Source of the DNA: Micromonospora sp. AMSO31t
GTDB lineage: Bacteria > Actinomycetota > Actinomycetes > Mycobacteriales > Micromonosporaceae
Reading direction: 5' to 3'
Assembly: GCF_008868175.1 (NCBI RefSeq)
Contig: NZ_WBKT01000041.1
Coordinates: forward strand, 1 to 42,222
Length of the DNA stretch: 42,222 bases
The notes beneath the pieces are model-generated. The model was given only the letters and a program-made list of their open reading frames with translations. It made no database searches and had not been told where the DNA came from. This document shows, one piece after another, positions 26,997-39,435 of the stretch (the first letter of the stretch is position 1; the number at the start of each line of letters is the position of its first letter). The position numbers and the translations under genes were made by a program.

Positions 26997-29296
26997 CCGT
27001 GGTCTCCCCGGTGCTCGGCTGGGTCGGTGATCTGGAGGCGGAGTTCGCTGACGTAGCCGCGGCCCTGCGCGTCGGTGACCCAGGACTCCGCCGGGGCGGG
27101 CAGCAGCTCGGAGACCACGATCGGGACGTCCGGGCTGGTCCGGTGGGCGGCGTCGACCATGGCGCAGAGCGACTGCGCGTACAGCGGGCCGGTCAGGTCG
27201 ACGTAGCAGGGCTTGATCTCGGTGCCGACCTTGACGAACACCCGCTCGGGCAGGCCGGCCGCCGCCCGCCACCGGCGCACGGCGAGGTAGCGGGCGATCT
27301 CGTCGGCGTGCCCGGCGAGGCCGCACCCGCCCGCCGTGCTCCGCCAGGTGCGGCGGGCCACCACCAGCCGGTCGATGGTGATCCGGGGCGTGTGCGGGGC
27401 CGGGTCGAGCAGCTTGAAGGCGTCCAGCAGCAGCGAGTCGAGCAGGCCGGCGAAGACCTCCATGAGCGGCCAGCGCCCGCCGTCGGGGAAGACCGCGACC
27501 AGCTGGCCGGCGGCGCCCTCCACGGTGACCGCGGTGGCCGGCACCAGCTGGTCGGGGTCCGCGCCGTGTGCGGTGTCGATGCCGAGCTGGCGGTCCGCGG
27601 GCCCGGTCAGCCCGTACGTGGTGCGGGTGGTCCGCCGGGGGTAGCTGTCCGGCCAGAGCAGCCGCAGCCGGGCCGGGCCGAGGTCGGCGTCACCGGCGGC
27701 CCGCAGCGCCGCCGGGTCGGGGTGGAACGGGCTGAACACGGCGCTGTCGTAGGCGACGTGGGCCGGGTGGAGCTCGCCGAGGACGAGCAGGAACTCGCCC
27801 CGCCGGATCGCCTCCGGTGAGGCCGCGCTGACCTGGACGTCCGGGTTGTGCAGGCGGGCCGACGGCCAGCCGGGGCGCTCCGCGGGGAAGAGCAGCCGGA
27901 CCCGCTCGGCCAGGTCGTCGGCGCGCAGCAGCAGCTCCGCCTGGCCGGCGGGCAGGTCGCGCAGGCCGAACAGCTCCGCCCACCGCTCGGTGAAGGCGGC
28001 ACCGGCCCGGCCGATCGGGCCGTCCGGTGCGACCAGCGTCCCCTGCGCCAGCGACCAGAGGTCCGCCAGCCGCACCGGGCCGTCGGCGGCCAGCTCGCCG
28101 TGCAGCTCGGCGAAGAGGTCGGCGCACCGCGTGGCGACCTCCCCGGTGAACCAGCGGGCGGTCTGGAGCACCAGCCCCAGCGGGGCGGCCAGCGCGTCCA
28201 GGACGGCCGAGCCGACGGTGAACTCCAGGTCCCGGGCGGTCTCCTCGTAGCAGACGGTGCGGCCGACGTACATCTGGCCGCTGTGGCGGGTGGCCGGGCG
28301 GCCGGTCACCGCCGTGAACTCGGTGTTCAGCGCGGCCAGGGCGGCACCGAGCCGGTCCGGGTCGCCGGCGGCCGCGGCGACCGCGTCCCGGGCCGCGCGG
28401 AGCCGGTCGACATTGGCGGCCACCTCGGCCCGGACGCCCTCGTCGCCGATGAGCGCGATCCGCTCGGCGAGCACCTCCTCGGCGTCCGGGCTGACCGGCA
28501 GGTTGGCGCCCCAGATGAGCTGACCGCGATCGACCCACCGGTCGAGCAGCAGGTAGACGTCGTCGACGCCGTGCACCTCGCCGTCGGCGTGCAGCCGCTC
28601 CGCCAGCTCCCGCGCGGGGGTCCGCCCGTCGCAGGCGGAGAGCAGCCGGGCCTCGGTCGGGGTCAGCGCGATCGGCGGGTGCAGCGGCCAGCGCAGCTGG
28701 CGCCCCTCGACGGTCAGGTGCGGTTGCAGCGCGGGAGCCCACCAGCGGCGCACCGCCAGGTCGTCACCCAGCCGGTCGGCGTACGCGATCAGCGCCCACG
28801 CCTCGAAGAACACGTGCCGCCGGTGGACCAGCGACGGGCCGGGTGACAACCGGACAGCCGGCTCCGCCGGATCGAGGGTCCCCCAGCAGACCGGCCCGAA
28901 GAAGCCGATCGTCTCGGCCTTGCCGCAGTACCGCTGCCAGTAGCGCAGCAGGCTCAGCTCGCGCTTGCGCCGGCGGACGTTGCGCACCTCGGGATCGGTG
29001 CGCAGCAGGCCGTCGAGCGCGACGAGCATGTCCGGGTTCTGCCAGGTGACCGCCTCGCGCAGCAGCGGGTCGGCGGCAAGCTCGTTCACGACGGCGGACG
29101 AGTCGGCGAACGCCTCGCGCAGCACCTTGTCGAGCAGGTCGGGGCTGCTCGCACCGGTCAGCACCGCGTCGGCGACGGCGGCCGCCTCCGGTGCGGCGAA
29201 CCGGTCGAGCCCCTCCGCCGGGAACCCGGCGGTGCGCAACACCACGTCCCGCCAGACCGACCAGCCGGTCTCCCCCAGCGGCAGCAGGTGGCTCAT
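26993..29296 (-). CDS. LanB-like (glutamylation-domain / PEARL-like) protein
   Basis: This 767-residue protein starts at ATG 29296, overlapping the previous stop (ATGA). It matches the N-terminal domain of lantibiotic dehydratases: GWSVWRDVVLRTAGFP (11-26), KAETIGFFGP (126-135), GQMYVGRTVCYEETARD, a late TPRITIDRLVVARRTW, and RVFVKVGTEIKPCYVDL. In LanB enzymes this domain uses glutamyl-tRNA to glutamylate Ser/Thr; in PEARL relatives it adds an amino acid from aminoacyl-tRNA to a C-terminus. The elimination domain (SpaB_C, about 300 residues) is absent, and no precursor peptide gene is present. It is clearly paralogous to the LanB part of the upstream gene. Its substrate may be carrier-bound; this is inference. 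Confidence 0.85.
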   Translation of the reverse strand: MSHLLPLGETGWSVWRDVVLRTAGFPAEGLDRFAAPEAAAVADAVLTGASSPDLLDKVLREAFADSSAVVNELAADPLLREAVTWQNPDMLVALDGLLRTDPEVRNVRRRKRELSLLRYWQRYCGKAETIGFFGPVCWGTLDPAEPAVRLSPGPSLVHRRHVFFEAWALIAYADRLGDDLAVRRWWAPALQPHLTVEGRQLRWPLHPPIALTPTEARLLSACDGRTPARELAERLHADGEVHGVDDVYLLLDRWVDRGQLIWGANLPVSPDAEEVLAERIALIGDEGVRAEVAANVDRLRAARDAVAAAAGDPDRLGAALAALNTEFTAVTGRPATRHSGQMYVGRTVCYEETARDLEFTVGSAVLDALAAPLGLVLQTARWFTGEVATRCADLFAELHGELAADGPVRLADLWSLAQGTLVAPDGPIGRAGAAFTERWAELFGLRDLPAGQAELLLRADDLAERVRLLFPAERPGWPSARLHNPDVQVSAASPEAIRRGEFLLVLGELHPAHVAYDSAVFSPFHPDPAALRAAGDADLGPARLRLLWPDSYPRRTTRTTYGLTGPADRQLGIDTAHGADPDQLVPATAVTVEGAAGQLVAVFPDGGRWPLMEVFAGLLDSLLLDAFKLLDPAPHTPRITIDRLVVARRTWRSTAGGCGLAGHADEIARYLAVRRWRAAAGLPERVFVKVGTEIKPCYVDLTGPLYAQSLCAMVDAAHRTSPDVPIVVSELLPAPAESWVTDAQGRGYVSELRLQITDPAEHRGDHG

Positions 29297-32200
29297 CGGT
29301 TCTCCGTCCCCTCGGTGTCCACGATGTGCAGGCGCAGCTCGCTGAAGTAGCGGCGGCCGGCGCCGTCGGGCACCCAGGCCTGGTCCGTGGTCGGGAGCAT
29401 CTCGCTGACGGTGAGCGAGGCGTCGTCGCCGCCGTCGACCCGGGCGGCCCGCACCATGGCGCAGAACATGTTGGCGAAGGCCGGGCTGGACAGGTCCACG
29501 AAGCACGGCTTGGTCTCGGTGCCGAGCTTGACGTAGACCTGCTCGGGCAGGCCGAGCCGGCGCCGCCAGTCCCGCACGGCCAGGAAGCGCTGCCGCTCGC
29601 CGGTGGCCTGGGCCAGGCCGCTCTCCCCCACCGTTGTCCGCCAGGTCTGCCGGGCCATCACCAGCCGGTCCAGCGTGATCCGGGGCGTGTACGGCGCGGC
29701 GGCGACCAGCTTGAAGCCGTCCACCGCGTGGGCGCTGAACAGCTCGGCGAAGACCTCGGTGAGTGGCCACCGCTGCCCGTCCGAGGCGGTGGCGACGAGC
29801 CGGCCGTCGACCTCGCCGACGGTGAGGTCCACGGTGGGCAGCACCCGGGCCGGTTCCCCGCCCGGCGCGTCCTGGAAGGCCAGGTGCCGGTCGGTGGGCC
29901 CGGTCAGCGACTCGGAGGTGCGGCTGGTCCGGCGGGGCCACTCGGTGGGGAAGAGCAGCCGGATCCGCCGCGCGCCCATGTCCTCGGCCAGCGCGGCGCG
30001 CAGCCGCTCCACGTCCGGGTGCGACGGGGTGAAGACCGCGCAGTCGAACGACGACCAGGCGGCGTGCAGCTCGCCGAGCACCACGGTGTACTCGCCCCGG
30101 GCCAGCGCCGCCGCGTCGGTGGCGCAGATCTGCAGGTCGGGGCTGTGCATCACGGCGTTGGACCAGGTCGCCCGGGCGCCCGGGAAGACCGCGTCGACCC
30201 GGTCGGCCAGGTCGGCCACCCGCAGCCGCACGTCGGTGGTGCCGGGCGGCAGCGCGTCCAGGCCGAACAGCCCGGCCCAGCGGGCCGCGAAGTCGGCGGC
30301 GACCCCGTCGACCGGCCGCTCGCCCGCACCCCAGAACAGGCCCTGGGCCAGGAACCACAGGTCCGCGAGGGCGACCGGACCGCCGCCGGCCTCGGTGCGC
30401 AGCTCGTCGTAGAGCCCCCGGAACACCTCGTCGTACGCGTCGGCCAGGGCGTTCGCCATCCACCGGGCGGCGCGCAGCAGCACGTCCAGCGGGGCGGCCA
30501 GCTCGGCGAGCAGCGGCGCGCCGAAGACCACGTCCAGGTCGCGGGCGGTGTCCTCGTAGCAGATGGTCCGGCCGGCGTACATCTGTCCGGCCCGGCGGAC
30601 GGCCGGGGCGCCGGTCAGCTCGGTGAACGTGGCGTCGAGAGTGTCCAGCGCGGCGCGCAGGCGCACCGGATCGCCGGCCGCCCCGGCCACCTCGTCGCGG
30701 GCGGTGCGGAGCCGGTCGAAACCGTCCCGCGCGGCGCTGCGGGCGGCCTCGTCGCCGATCGCCGCGATCCGGTCGGCCAGCACCCGCTCGGCGTCCGGGC
30801 TGACCGGCAGCGCCGCGTCCCAGCTGATCAGCTCCCGCTCCACCAGCCGGTCGAGCAGGGCGTACCCGTCCTCGGGGCGGCGCAGGCCGATGGCCGGGTC
30901 GGCCACCAGGTCGGCGGCGCAGCGGTCGCCGTCGGCGGCGGCGAGCAGGGCCGCCTCCACCGGGGTCAGCGCCAGCGGGGGCCGGCCGGGGCGCAGCACG
31001 GTCCGGTCCCGGACCGCGAGGTGCGGGCGCAGCACCGGCGGCCACCACCGGCGGACGGCCAGGTCGGCGCCGATCCGCTCGGCGTACGCGGCCAGCGCCC
31101 AGGACTCGAACCACACCCAGCGCCGCCGGGTCAGCCCGGCGCCGGGGCGGATCCGGGCGGTCTCCGGCTGGTCGGGGTCGACGGTCACCCAGCAGCTCGG
31201 GCCGAAGAAGCCGACCGTCTCGTTCTTTCCGCCGTAGCGCTGCCAGTACTTGAGCAGCGCCCGCTCCCGGTCCCGGCGCCGCACGTTGCGGGCCGCGTCG
31301 GCGCCGCCGCGGGCCAGCCCGTCCAGCGCGACCAGGGCGCCCCGGTTCTGCCAGGTGACCGCCTCGCGCAGCAGCGGGTCGGCGGCCAGCTCGTTGATCC
31401 GCTGGGCACCGGCGCGGACCGCCTCGTCGAACTCCTTGTCGTAGCGGTCCTCGCCGGTGCCGGTGGCGAGCAGCTCGTCGGCCGCCGCGGCAGCCCGGGG
31501 CGCGGCGAACAGGTCCAGGCCGTCGGCCGGGAAGCCGGTGGTGCGCAGGATGGCGTCGCGCCACACCGACCAGGCGGTGTCGCGGAGCGGCACCCGGTGC
31601 ACACCGCCGGCGGTCCCGCGGCCGGCGGTGTGCACCCGGTCCGTGCCCGCGCCCGGCGTGCCGGTGCGGGTGGTCTCGGCGCCGAGGGCCGCGGCCAGGT
31701 CGGCGCGGATCAGCGCGAGCAGCTCGGGGAGCTGGTCATGCAGGAAGAAGTGGCCGCCGGCCAGCTCATGCAGGGTGAACCCGGCGGCGGTGTGCTCGGC
31801 CCAGGCGGCGTGCTGCTCGCGGGTGACGGCCCGGTCGTCCCGGCCGCTGAACGCGACGATCGGCAGCGGCAGGGGCTCGCCGGGCACGTACCGGTAGCCG
31901 TCCACCCGGCCGAAGTCGGCCCGCAGCAGCGGCAGCAGCAGCTCCACCAGCTCGGGGTGCTCGAACAGCTCGGCGGGCAGGCCGCCGCCGTCGCCGAGGC
32001 GGCGCAGCAGCTCGTCGTCGTCGGCCCGGGACAGCCCGTCGAAGGGGCCGGGCGCGGTGACGTGCGGGGCGCGGGCGCCGCCGACGTAGAGGCGCAGCGG
32101 CAGGGGCCGGCCGGTCCGGCGCAGTTCGCGGACCACCTCGTAGCCGAGCCGGCCGCCCATCGAGTGGCCGTAGAGGGCGTACGGGCGGTCGGCCCGGGCC

Positions 32201-32408
32201 GCCACGGCGTCGGCCACCTCGGCGACGTCGAAGCGCGGATCCTCGCTGATCCGGTTCTCCCGGCCGGGCAGCTGCACCGGCAGCACCTCGACGTCCGGGC
32301 CGATCCCCTCCTGCCAGCGCCGGAACGCGCTCGCGCCGGCACCGGCGTAGGGCAGGCAGAACAACCGCACCGGCGCCTGGGGTCGGCTTCCGGCGGAGAC
32401 GAACCAGT

Positions 32409-32412
<4 letters not shown>
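29293..32412 (-). CDS. Type II thioesterase fused to a LanB-like protein
   Basis: A 1039-residue frame starts at GTG 32412 behind AAAGGA, overlapping the upstream stop (GTGA). Residues 1-245 are a complete type II thioesterase: RLFCLPYAGAGASAFRRW, nucleophile S84 in GHSMGG, D192/D193 in SGRDDR, H221 in AGGHFF. A 25-residue Gly/Thr-rich linker leads to a LanB-like region (about 271-1039) with WSVWRDAILRTTGFP, KNETVGFFGP (396-405) and TPRITLDRLVMARQTW. That region has the same length and plan as the following gene. No SpaB_C elimination domain is present. An internal GTG at 31602 could start a free LanB form but has no good ribosome binding site. The fusion ties the LanB-like enzyme to thiotemplate chemistry. 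Confidence 0.87.
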
Positions 32413-35876
<3,464 letters not shown>

Positions 35877-35994
35877 GTCAGCGGGCTGTTTGTTCCCCGT
35901 GGACGGCAGGCGCGCAGCGTTCGGTGAATGTGATCATGATCCCCCCCAGGACTTCACACTGGGAGCAGAATAAAGCTCAATCTCTCGATGGGGA

Positions 35995-36008
35995 CGGCAT
36001 CGATTCAG
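35995..36008. promoter_or_regulatory. Candidate third LacI-type operator
   Basis: CGGCATCGATTCAG matches the operator consensus CTGNATCGATNCAG at 11 of 12 defined positions and shares the exact 10-mer ATCGATTCAG with both operators at 1144-1173. It overlaps a minus-strand TTGACC, a possible -35 element of the biosynthetic operon. A chance match in such GC-rich DNA is unlikely, though this region is locally AT-rich. Regulation of the operon by the LacI protein is a hypothesis. Confidence 0.4.
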
Positions 36009-36077
36009 GTCAAGCCGAAGGGATGACGACCCGTGGAAGCTCGGACGGCGGAATTCGACCGATCATCCCTCTAGCGC

Positions 36078-36105
36078 GTAGACGATTTACCGCGTAAGCG
36101 TCTAC
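36078..36105. repeat. Inverted repeat GTAGACG-N14-CGTCTAC
   Basis: A perfect 7-bp inverted repeat (36078-36084 and 36099-36105) encloses a second small one, TTAC-CGC-GTAA (36087-36097). It lies about 200 bp upstream of the first biosynthetic gene. It could be a regulator or activator site. No matching site was noticed elsewhere in the window. Confidence 0.45.
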
Positions 36106-36120
36106 TCACGAGTTATTTTA

Positions 36121-36156
36121 CGGTGAAAATACTTCCGGACCGTGGAATTTCCACCG
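36121..36156 (-). terminator. Possible terminator of the DUF2267 gene
   Basis: On the minus strand, CGGTGGAAAT (36156-36147) can pair with ATTTTCACCG (36130-36121) over 10 bp, including one G-U pair, with a 16-nt loop. The AT-rich TAAAATAA follows. It lies about 48 bp past the DUF2267 stop. It would insulate the biosynthetic promoter from read-through. A shorter palindrome, GTGGAATTTCCAC (36142-36154), overlaps it and could instead be a protein-binding site. Confidence 0.4.
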
Positions 36157-36203
36157 CGGGTGGCCTCGTCGCCGCAGCTCAACACGCGTCCCGGGGTGCC
36201 TGA

Positions 36204-36599
36204 CTACACATCGTACGGTGGTCGCGGGATCGGGTCGACCATCGCGTCGAATCCCTTGGGGAGCTGCGCCACGAGGTCCTGGAACTCGCCGACCGTGACC
36301 GTCTCGCGCAGGGTGGCGAGCACCGCGCGGGAGCCCACCTCGGCGACCGCCGGGTCCACTCCGGCCCGCTCCGCGACCCGGTACAGGAACGCGACCGCGC
36401 CACCCGTCGTGCCGCCCTCGCCCGGAGCGGCGAGATAGCTGCCGACCTCGTCCGGCAGCTGCGCGGCCAGGTCCGCCGACTCGGTGGCGGTGATCCGCTC
36501 GGCGAGGGTCTGCAACACCGCCCGCGAGATCGTCGCGGCCTGGCCGGTGGGCAGCTCGGCCCGGCGGGACACCGCCTCGACGAATCGGGGAAACCGCAC
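36204..36599 (-). CDS. DUF2267 domain protein
   Basis: This 131-residue protein starts at GTG 36599 with AGGAG about 8 nt upstream. It has the two-repeat, all-helical DUF2267 pattern: FPRFVEAVSRRAELP, AISRAVLQTLAERIT-like segments, ADLAAQLPDEVGSYL, then a second copy ending TLRETVTVGEFQDLVAQLPKGFD. The repeats are related to each other. The function of the family is unknown; members are common in actinobacteria and some occur in stress regions. It is transcribed toward the biosynthetic operon but separated by about 330 bp. It is divergent from the unknown gene at 36843. Confidence 0.82.
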   Translation of the reverse strand: MRFPRFVEAVSRRAELPTGQAATISRAVLQTLAERITATESADLAAQLPDEVGSYLAAPGEGGTTGGAVAFLYRVAERAGVDPAVAEVGSRAVLATLRETVTVGEFQDLVAQLPKGFDAMVDPIPRPPYDV

Positions 36600-36724
36600 A
36601 GCCGCACTCCTGTCGTCGCCGGCCGCTGCCGGGTATCCGACAAGCCCCGGCCCGGACTCCCGGAGCGTCGCGCCCGCGGTTACCCGCGCCCGGCCGCCGC
36701 AAACTGCGGATCGGCCACCGGTAC

Positions 36725-36750
36725 GCGCTGAGCGGAGGTCAGCGCTCCGC
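36725..36750. repeat. Overlapping inverted repeats between divergent genes
   Basis: GCGCTGA/TCAGCGC (36725-36731 and 36739-36745) and GCGGAG/CTCCGC (36732-36737 and 36745-36750) form two mutually exclusive hairpins. They lie in the 243-bp gap between the divergent DUF2267 gene (start 36599) and the unknown gene (start 36843). No promoter hexamers stand out. The arrangement could be an operator or a 5' leader structure of the plus-strand gene. Confidence 0.3.
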
Positions 36751-36842
36751 GCCAGGGTGCCGGGTTTGCCGCCGTCGCACGGCGGGGCACATCCGCCGGG
36801 ACGCCCGGGACGCCGGGCACCGACGCGGGACGGAGCATCCGG

Positions 36843-37235
36843 ATGGGGTGGCTGAGCAGACTCCTGGGTGGAGCGGGTCCGGAACGGCAGGACGTTGCCG
36901 AGCGGGTGAGCACGTACGGCCTCTTCCGGACCGGGACGGAGACTGTCGAGTTGGACGACCGCGAGACCGTCCGGCGGTGGCTGCGGGAACTCGACCCGGA
37001 TCTCCAGCAGCAGGTGCACATCCACCGGCCGTGGGGCGTCATCGCCGCCGTGAGCGACCACCGCGACCCGGTCGGCGTCGTCGTGCAGGAGCCGGACGGC
37101 CGGGCGTGGGGCGCCTACGTGCCGGGCGCCGACCGCCGGGAGCACCTGACGCCCGAGCAGGTCGAGGCCGTGATGCTCGCCGCGCTCACCTCGACCGGGC
37201 GGCCCGACGGGCCGGACTGGCGGCCGATCGTCTGA
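36843..37235 (+). CDS. Hypothetical protein, 130 residues
   Basis: The start at ATG 36843 has a modest CGGAG upstream. The protein is soluble, acidic and about 130 residues, with no signal peptide or Cys. It opens MGWLSRLLGGAGPERQDVAE, an amphipathic helix, followed by a mixed alpha/beta region (VHIHRPWGVIAAVSDHRDPV, VVQEPDGRAWGAYVPGADR) and a helical end (TPEQVEAVMLAALTS). I do not recognise the family. Codon use fits its neighbours. It is co-directional with the molybdopterin oxidoreductase, 58 bp downstream, and may share its transcript. Confidence 0.6.
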   Translation: MGWLSRLLGGAGPERQDVAERVSTYGLFRTGTETVELDDRETVRRWLRELDPDLQQQVHIHRPWGVIAAVSDHRDPVGVVVQEPDGRAWGAYVPGADRREHLTPEQVEAVMLAALTSTGRPDGPDWRPIV

Positions 37236-37293
37236 CCCGGCCGGCCACCCGTGCGGGAACCGGGCGGGCGCCGCCGCTCGGTAGGCTCGCCGC

Positions 37294-39426
37294 ATGGCCC
37301 GTACCACCCACCCCGGCGCCTGCCCGCTGGACTGCCCCGACACCTGCGTCTGGCAGCTCACGGTCTCCGACGGCCGGGCCGTCGCCCTGCGCGGCGACCG
37401 CGACCACCCGTTCACCCGGGGCGCGCTCTGCGGCAAGGTCAACCGCTACCTCGACGCGGTCAACGGCCCCGACCGGCTGACCACGCCCTACGTGCGCACC
37501 GGCCCGAAGGGCGCCGGGCGGGTCGGCTACCGGCCGGCGAGCTGGGCGGAGGCGGTCGAGCGGGTGGCCGCCGGGCTGCGCGCGAGCATCGACCGCGACG
37601 GCCCGGAGTCGGTGCTGCCCTACTACTTCGCCGGCACCATGGGGCACGTGCAGGGCTGGACGATGGGCCAGCGGCTCTTCGCCCACCTGGGCGCGTCGCG
37701 GCTGGACACCACCATCTGCACGGGCGCGGCCCGGGCGGCGCTGCAGTCGATCTACGGCGGCTCGGTCGGCTTCGAGCCGGAGTCGATCGTGGCGGCGAAG
37801 CTGGTCGTGCTCTGGGGCGCCAACCCGCTCGCCACCAACCTGCACCTGTGGCCGTTCGTGCAGCGGGCCCGGGAGCGCGGCGCGTACGTGGTCACCGTCG
37901 ACCCGCTGCGCACCGACACCGCGGCCCGCAGCGACGAGCACGTCGCCCCGCTGCCCGGCACCGACGCGGCCCTGGCCCTCGGCCTCATGCGGCACGTACG
38001 CGACGCCGGTGCCGCCGACGAGCAGTGGCTGGCCGCGCACACCGTCGGCTGGCCCGAGTTGGCCGCCCGGCTCGACGAGTGGCCGGTGGAGCGGGCCGCC
38101 GCCGAGTGCGGCCTGCCCGTGGAGGTGGTCCGCCGCCTCGGCGACCGGATCGCCACCACCCGGCCCACCGCCGTCCGGGTCGGCCTGGGCCTGCAACGGC
38201 ACCACGGCGCCGGCCAGGCGATCCGGGCCATCTGCGCGCTGCCGCTGGTCACCGGCGACTTCCGGCACCCGGGCGGCGGCGCGCTGGTGTCGACCAGCGG
38301 ACACCACCCGATCGACGAGGGCCGGGTGGTCCGGCCGCCCGGCATGCCGGCCCCGCTGGCCCGGAAGCTGAACATGAGCCGGCTGGCGACCGTGCTCACC
38401 GGCGAGGCGGACCCGCCGGTGACGTCGCTGGTGGTGTTCAACTCCAACCCGGCCGCCACCGCACCGGACCAGAACCGGCTCCTCGCCGGCCTGCGCCGCA
38501 CCGACCTGTTCACCGTGGTGCTGGAGCAGCGCTGGACCGACACCTGCGACTACGCCGACGTGGTGCTGCCGGCCACCATGCAGCCCGAGCACCTGGACCT
38601 GCACTCGTCCTACGGCCACCACTACACGACGTTGAACCTGCCGGTCACCCGGGCGCCCGGCGAGGCGCTGCCGAACACCGAGATCTTCCGGCGGATCGCC
38701 GCCGCGCTCGGCATCGACCACCCGCGGTTCCGCGACAGCGACGAGGACCTGGCCCGACAGCTGCTGGCCGGCACGCCGGTCAGCTTCGAGGAGCTGCGGC
38801 AGAAGACGTACGCCCGGACCACCGGGGTGCCGGTCGGCTCCGCACCCTTCGCCGCGGGCGGCTTCCCCACCGCGGACGGCCGGGCCCGGCTGCACGACCC
38901 GGCGCTGGCCCGGCTCGGGGTGGACCCGCTGCCCGGGCACACGCCGCCCGTGGAGGCGGCCGACCCCGAGCTGGCCCGCCGGTTCCCGCTGGTGCTGCTC
39001 GCCCCGGCGGGCCGGTTCCTCATGAACTCCACCTTCGCCTCGCTGCCCTGGCATGCCCGGCGGACCGGGCCGCCCCGGGTGCACCTGCACCCGGATGACG
39101 CGGCGGCGCGCGGTCTCGCCGACGGCGACGCCGTGCGGGTGCGCAACGACCGGGGTGCGTTCCTCGCGGCGGTCGCCGTGGACGAGGCGACCCGGCCGGG
39201 CCTGGCGTTCACCTACAAGGCGTACTGGGCGCGGCTCAGCCCCGGGCGGGCCACGGTCAACGCGGTCACCGCGGTGCGCGACACCGACCTGGGCGAGGCG
39301 CCGACCTTCCACGACTGCCGGGTCGAGGTCGAGCCGGTGCCGGCCGAGCTGCTGATCCCGGAGCCGCCCGCCGACGCGGCGGCCGTGCCGGCGCCGGCCG
39401 ACCCGGCCCCGGTGCCGGCCGGCTGA
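37294..39426 (+). CDS. Molybdopterin-dependent oxidoreductase, DMSO reductase superfamily
   Basis: This 710-residue protein starts at ATG 37294. The N-terminal iron-sulfur motif C10-x3-C14-x3-C18-x27-C46 (GACPLDCPDTC, RGALCGK) binds a [4Fe-4S] cluster. Molybdopterin domains follow (VLWGANPLATN, VVTVDPLRTDTAARSDEH, GLGLQRHHGAG, TSLVVFNSNPAATAPD, DYADVVLPATMQPEHLD), with a C-terminal dinucleotide-binding domain (HLHPDDAAARGLADGDAVRV). No Tat signal precedes the cluster, so it is cytoplasmic. Similar proteins are annotated as formate dehydrogenase or assimilatory-type oxidoreductases; the substrate is not predictable. The C-terminus ends in an Ala/Pro-rich tail. It converges on the glycosidase gene with 9 bp between the stops. 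Confidence 0.9.
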   Translation: MARTTHPGACPLDCPDTCVWQLTVSDGRAVALRGDRDHPFTRGALCGKVNRYLDAVNGPDRLTTPYVRTGPKGAGRVGYRPASWAEAVERVAAGLRASIDRDGPESVLPYYFAGTMGHVQGWTMGQRLFAHLGASRLDTTICTGAARAALQSIYGGSVGFEPESIVAAKLVVLWGANPLATNLHLWPFVQRARERGAYVVTVDPLRTDTAARSDEHVAPLPGTDAALALGLMRHVRDAGAADEQWLAAHTVGWPELAARLDEWPVERAAAECGLPVEVVRRLGDRIATTRPTAVRVGLGLQRHHGAGQAIRAICALPLVTGDFRHPGGGALVSTSGHHPIDEGRVVRPPGMPAPLARKLNMSRLATVLTGEADPPVTSLVVFNSNPAATAPDQNRLLAGLRRTDLFTVVLEQRWTDTCDYADVVLPATMQPEHLDLHSSYGHHYTTLNLPVTRAPGEALPNTEIFRRIAAALGIDHPRFRDSDEDLARQLLAGTPVSFEELRQKTYARTTGVPVGSAPFAAGGFPTADGRARLHDPALARLGVDPLPGHTPPVEAADPELARRFPLVLLAPAGRFLMNSTFASLPWHARRTGPPRVHLHPDDAAARGLADGDAVRVRNDRGAFLAAVAVDEATRPGLAFTYKAYWARLSPGRATVNAVTAVRDTDLGEAPTFHDCRVEVEPVPAELLIPEPPADAAAVPAPADPAPVPAG

Positions 39427-39432
39427 GCCGGC
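39418..39432. terminator. Short hairpin between convergent genes
   Basis: GCCGGC-TGA-GCCGGC is a 6-bp stem with the oxidoreductase stop codon as its loop. It is the only hairpin in the 9-bp gap between the convergent oxidoreductase and glycosidase genes. It is weak and may be chance in such GC-rich sequence. Confidence 0.25.
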
Positions 39433-39435
39433 GGC

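Larger units (their letters stand above)
35877..36203. other. Intergenic regulatory region ahead of the biosynthetic operon
   Basis: This stretch of about 330 bp has no convincing gene and is clearly AT-richer than its surroundings. It must hold the promoter of the nine-gene minus-strand operon. A TTGACC (36013-36008, minus) could be a -35, but no good -10 follows at 17-18 bp. It contains the palindrome GATCATGATC (35932-35941), an operator-like match at 35995-36008, an inverted repeat at 36078-36105, and a terminator-like hairpin at 36121-36156. A 75-codon plus-strand frame here starts inside the A-PCP-KS gene and shows no family resemblance. Confidence 0.6.

Noticed and set aside
35932..35941. 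Palindrome GATCATGATC as an operator
   Set aside because: It is only 10 bp, with no second copy in the non-coding region. A similar GATGATCATC nearby is inside coding sequence. Not enough to call.
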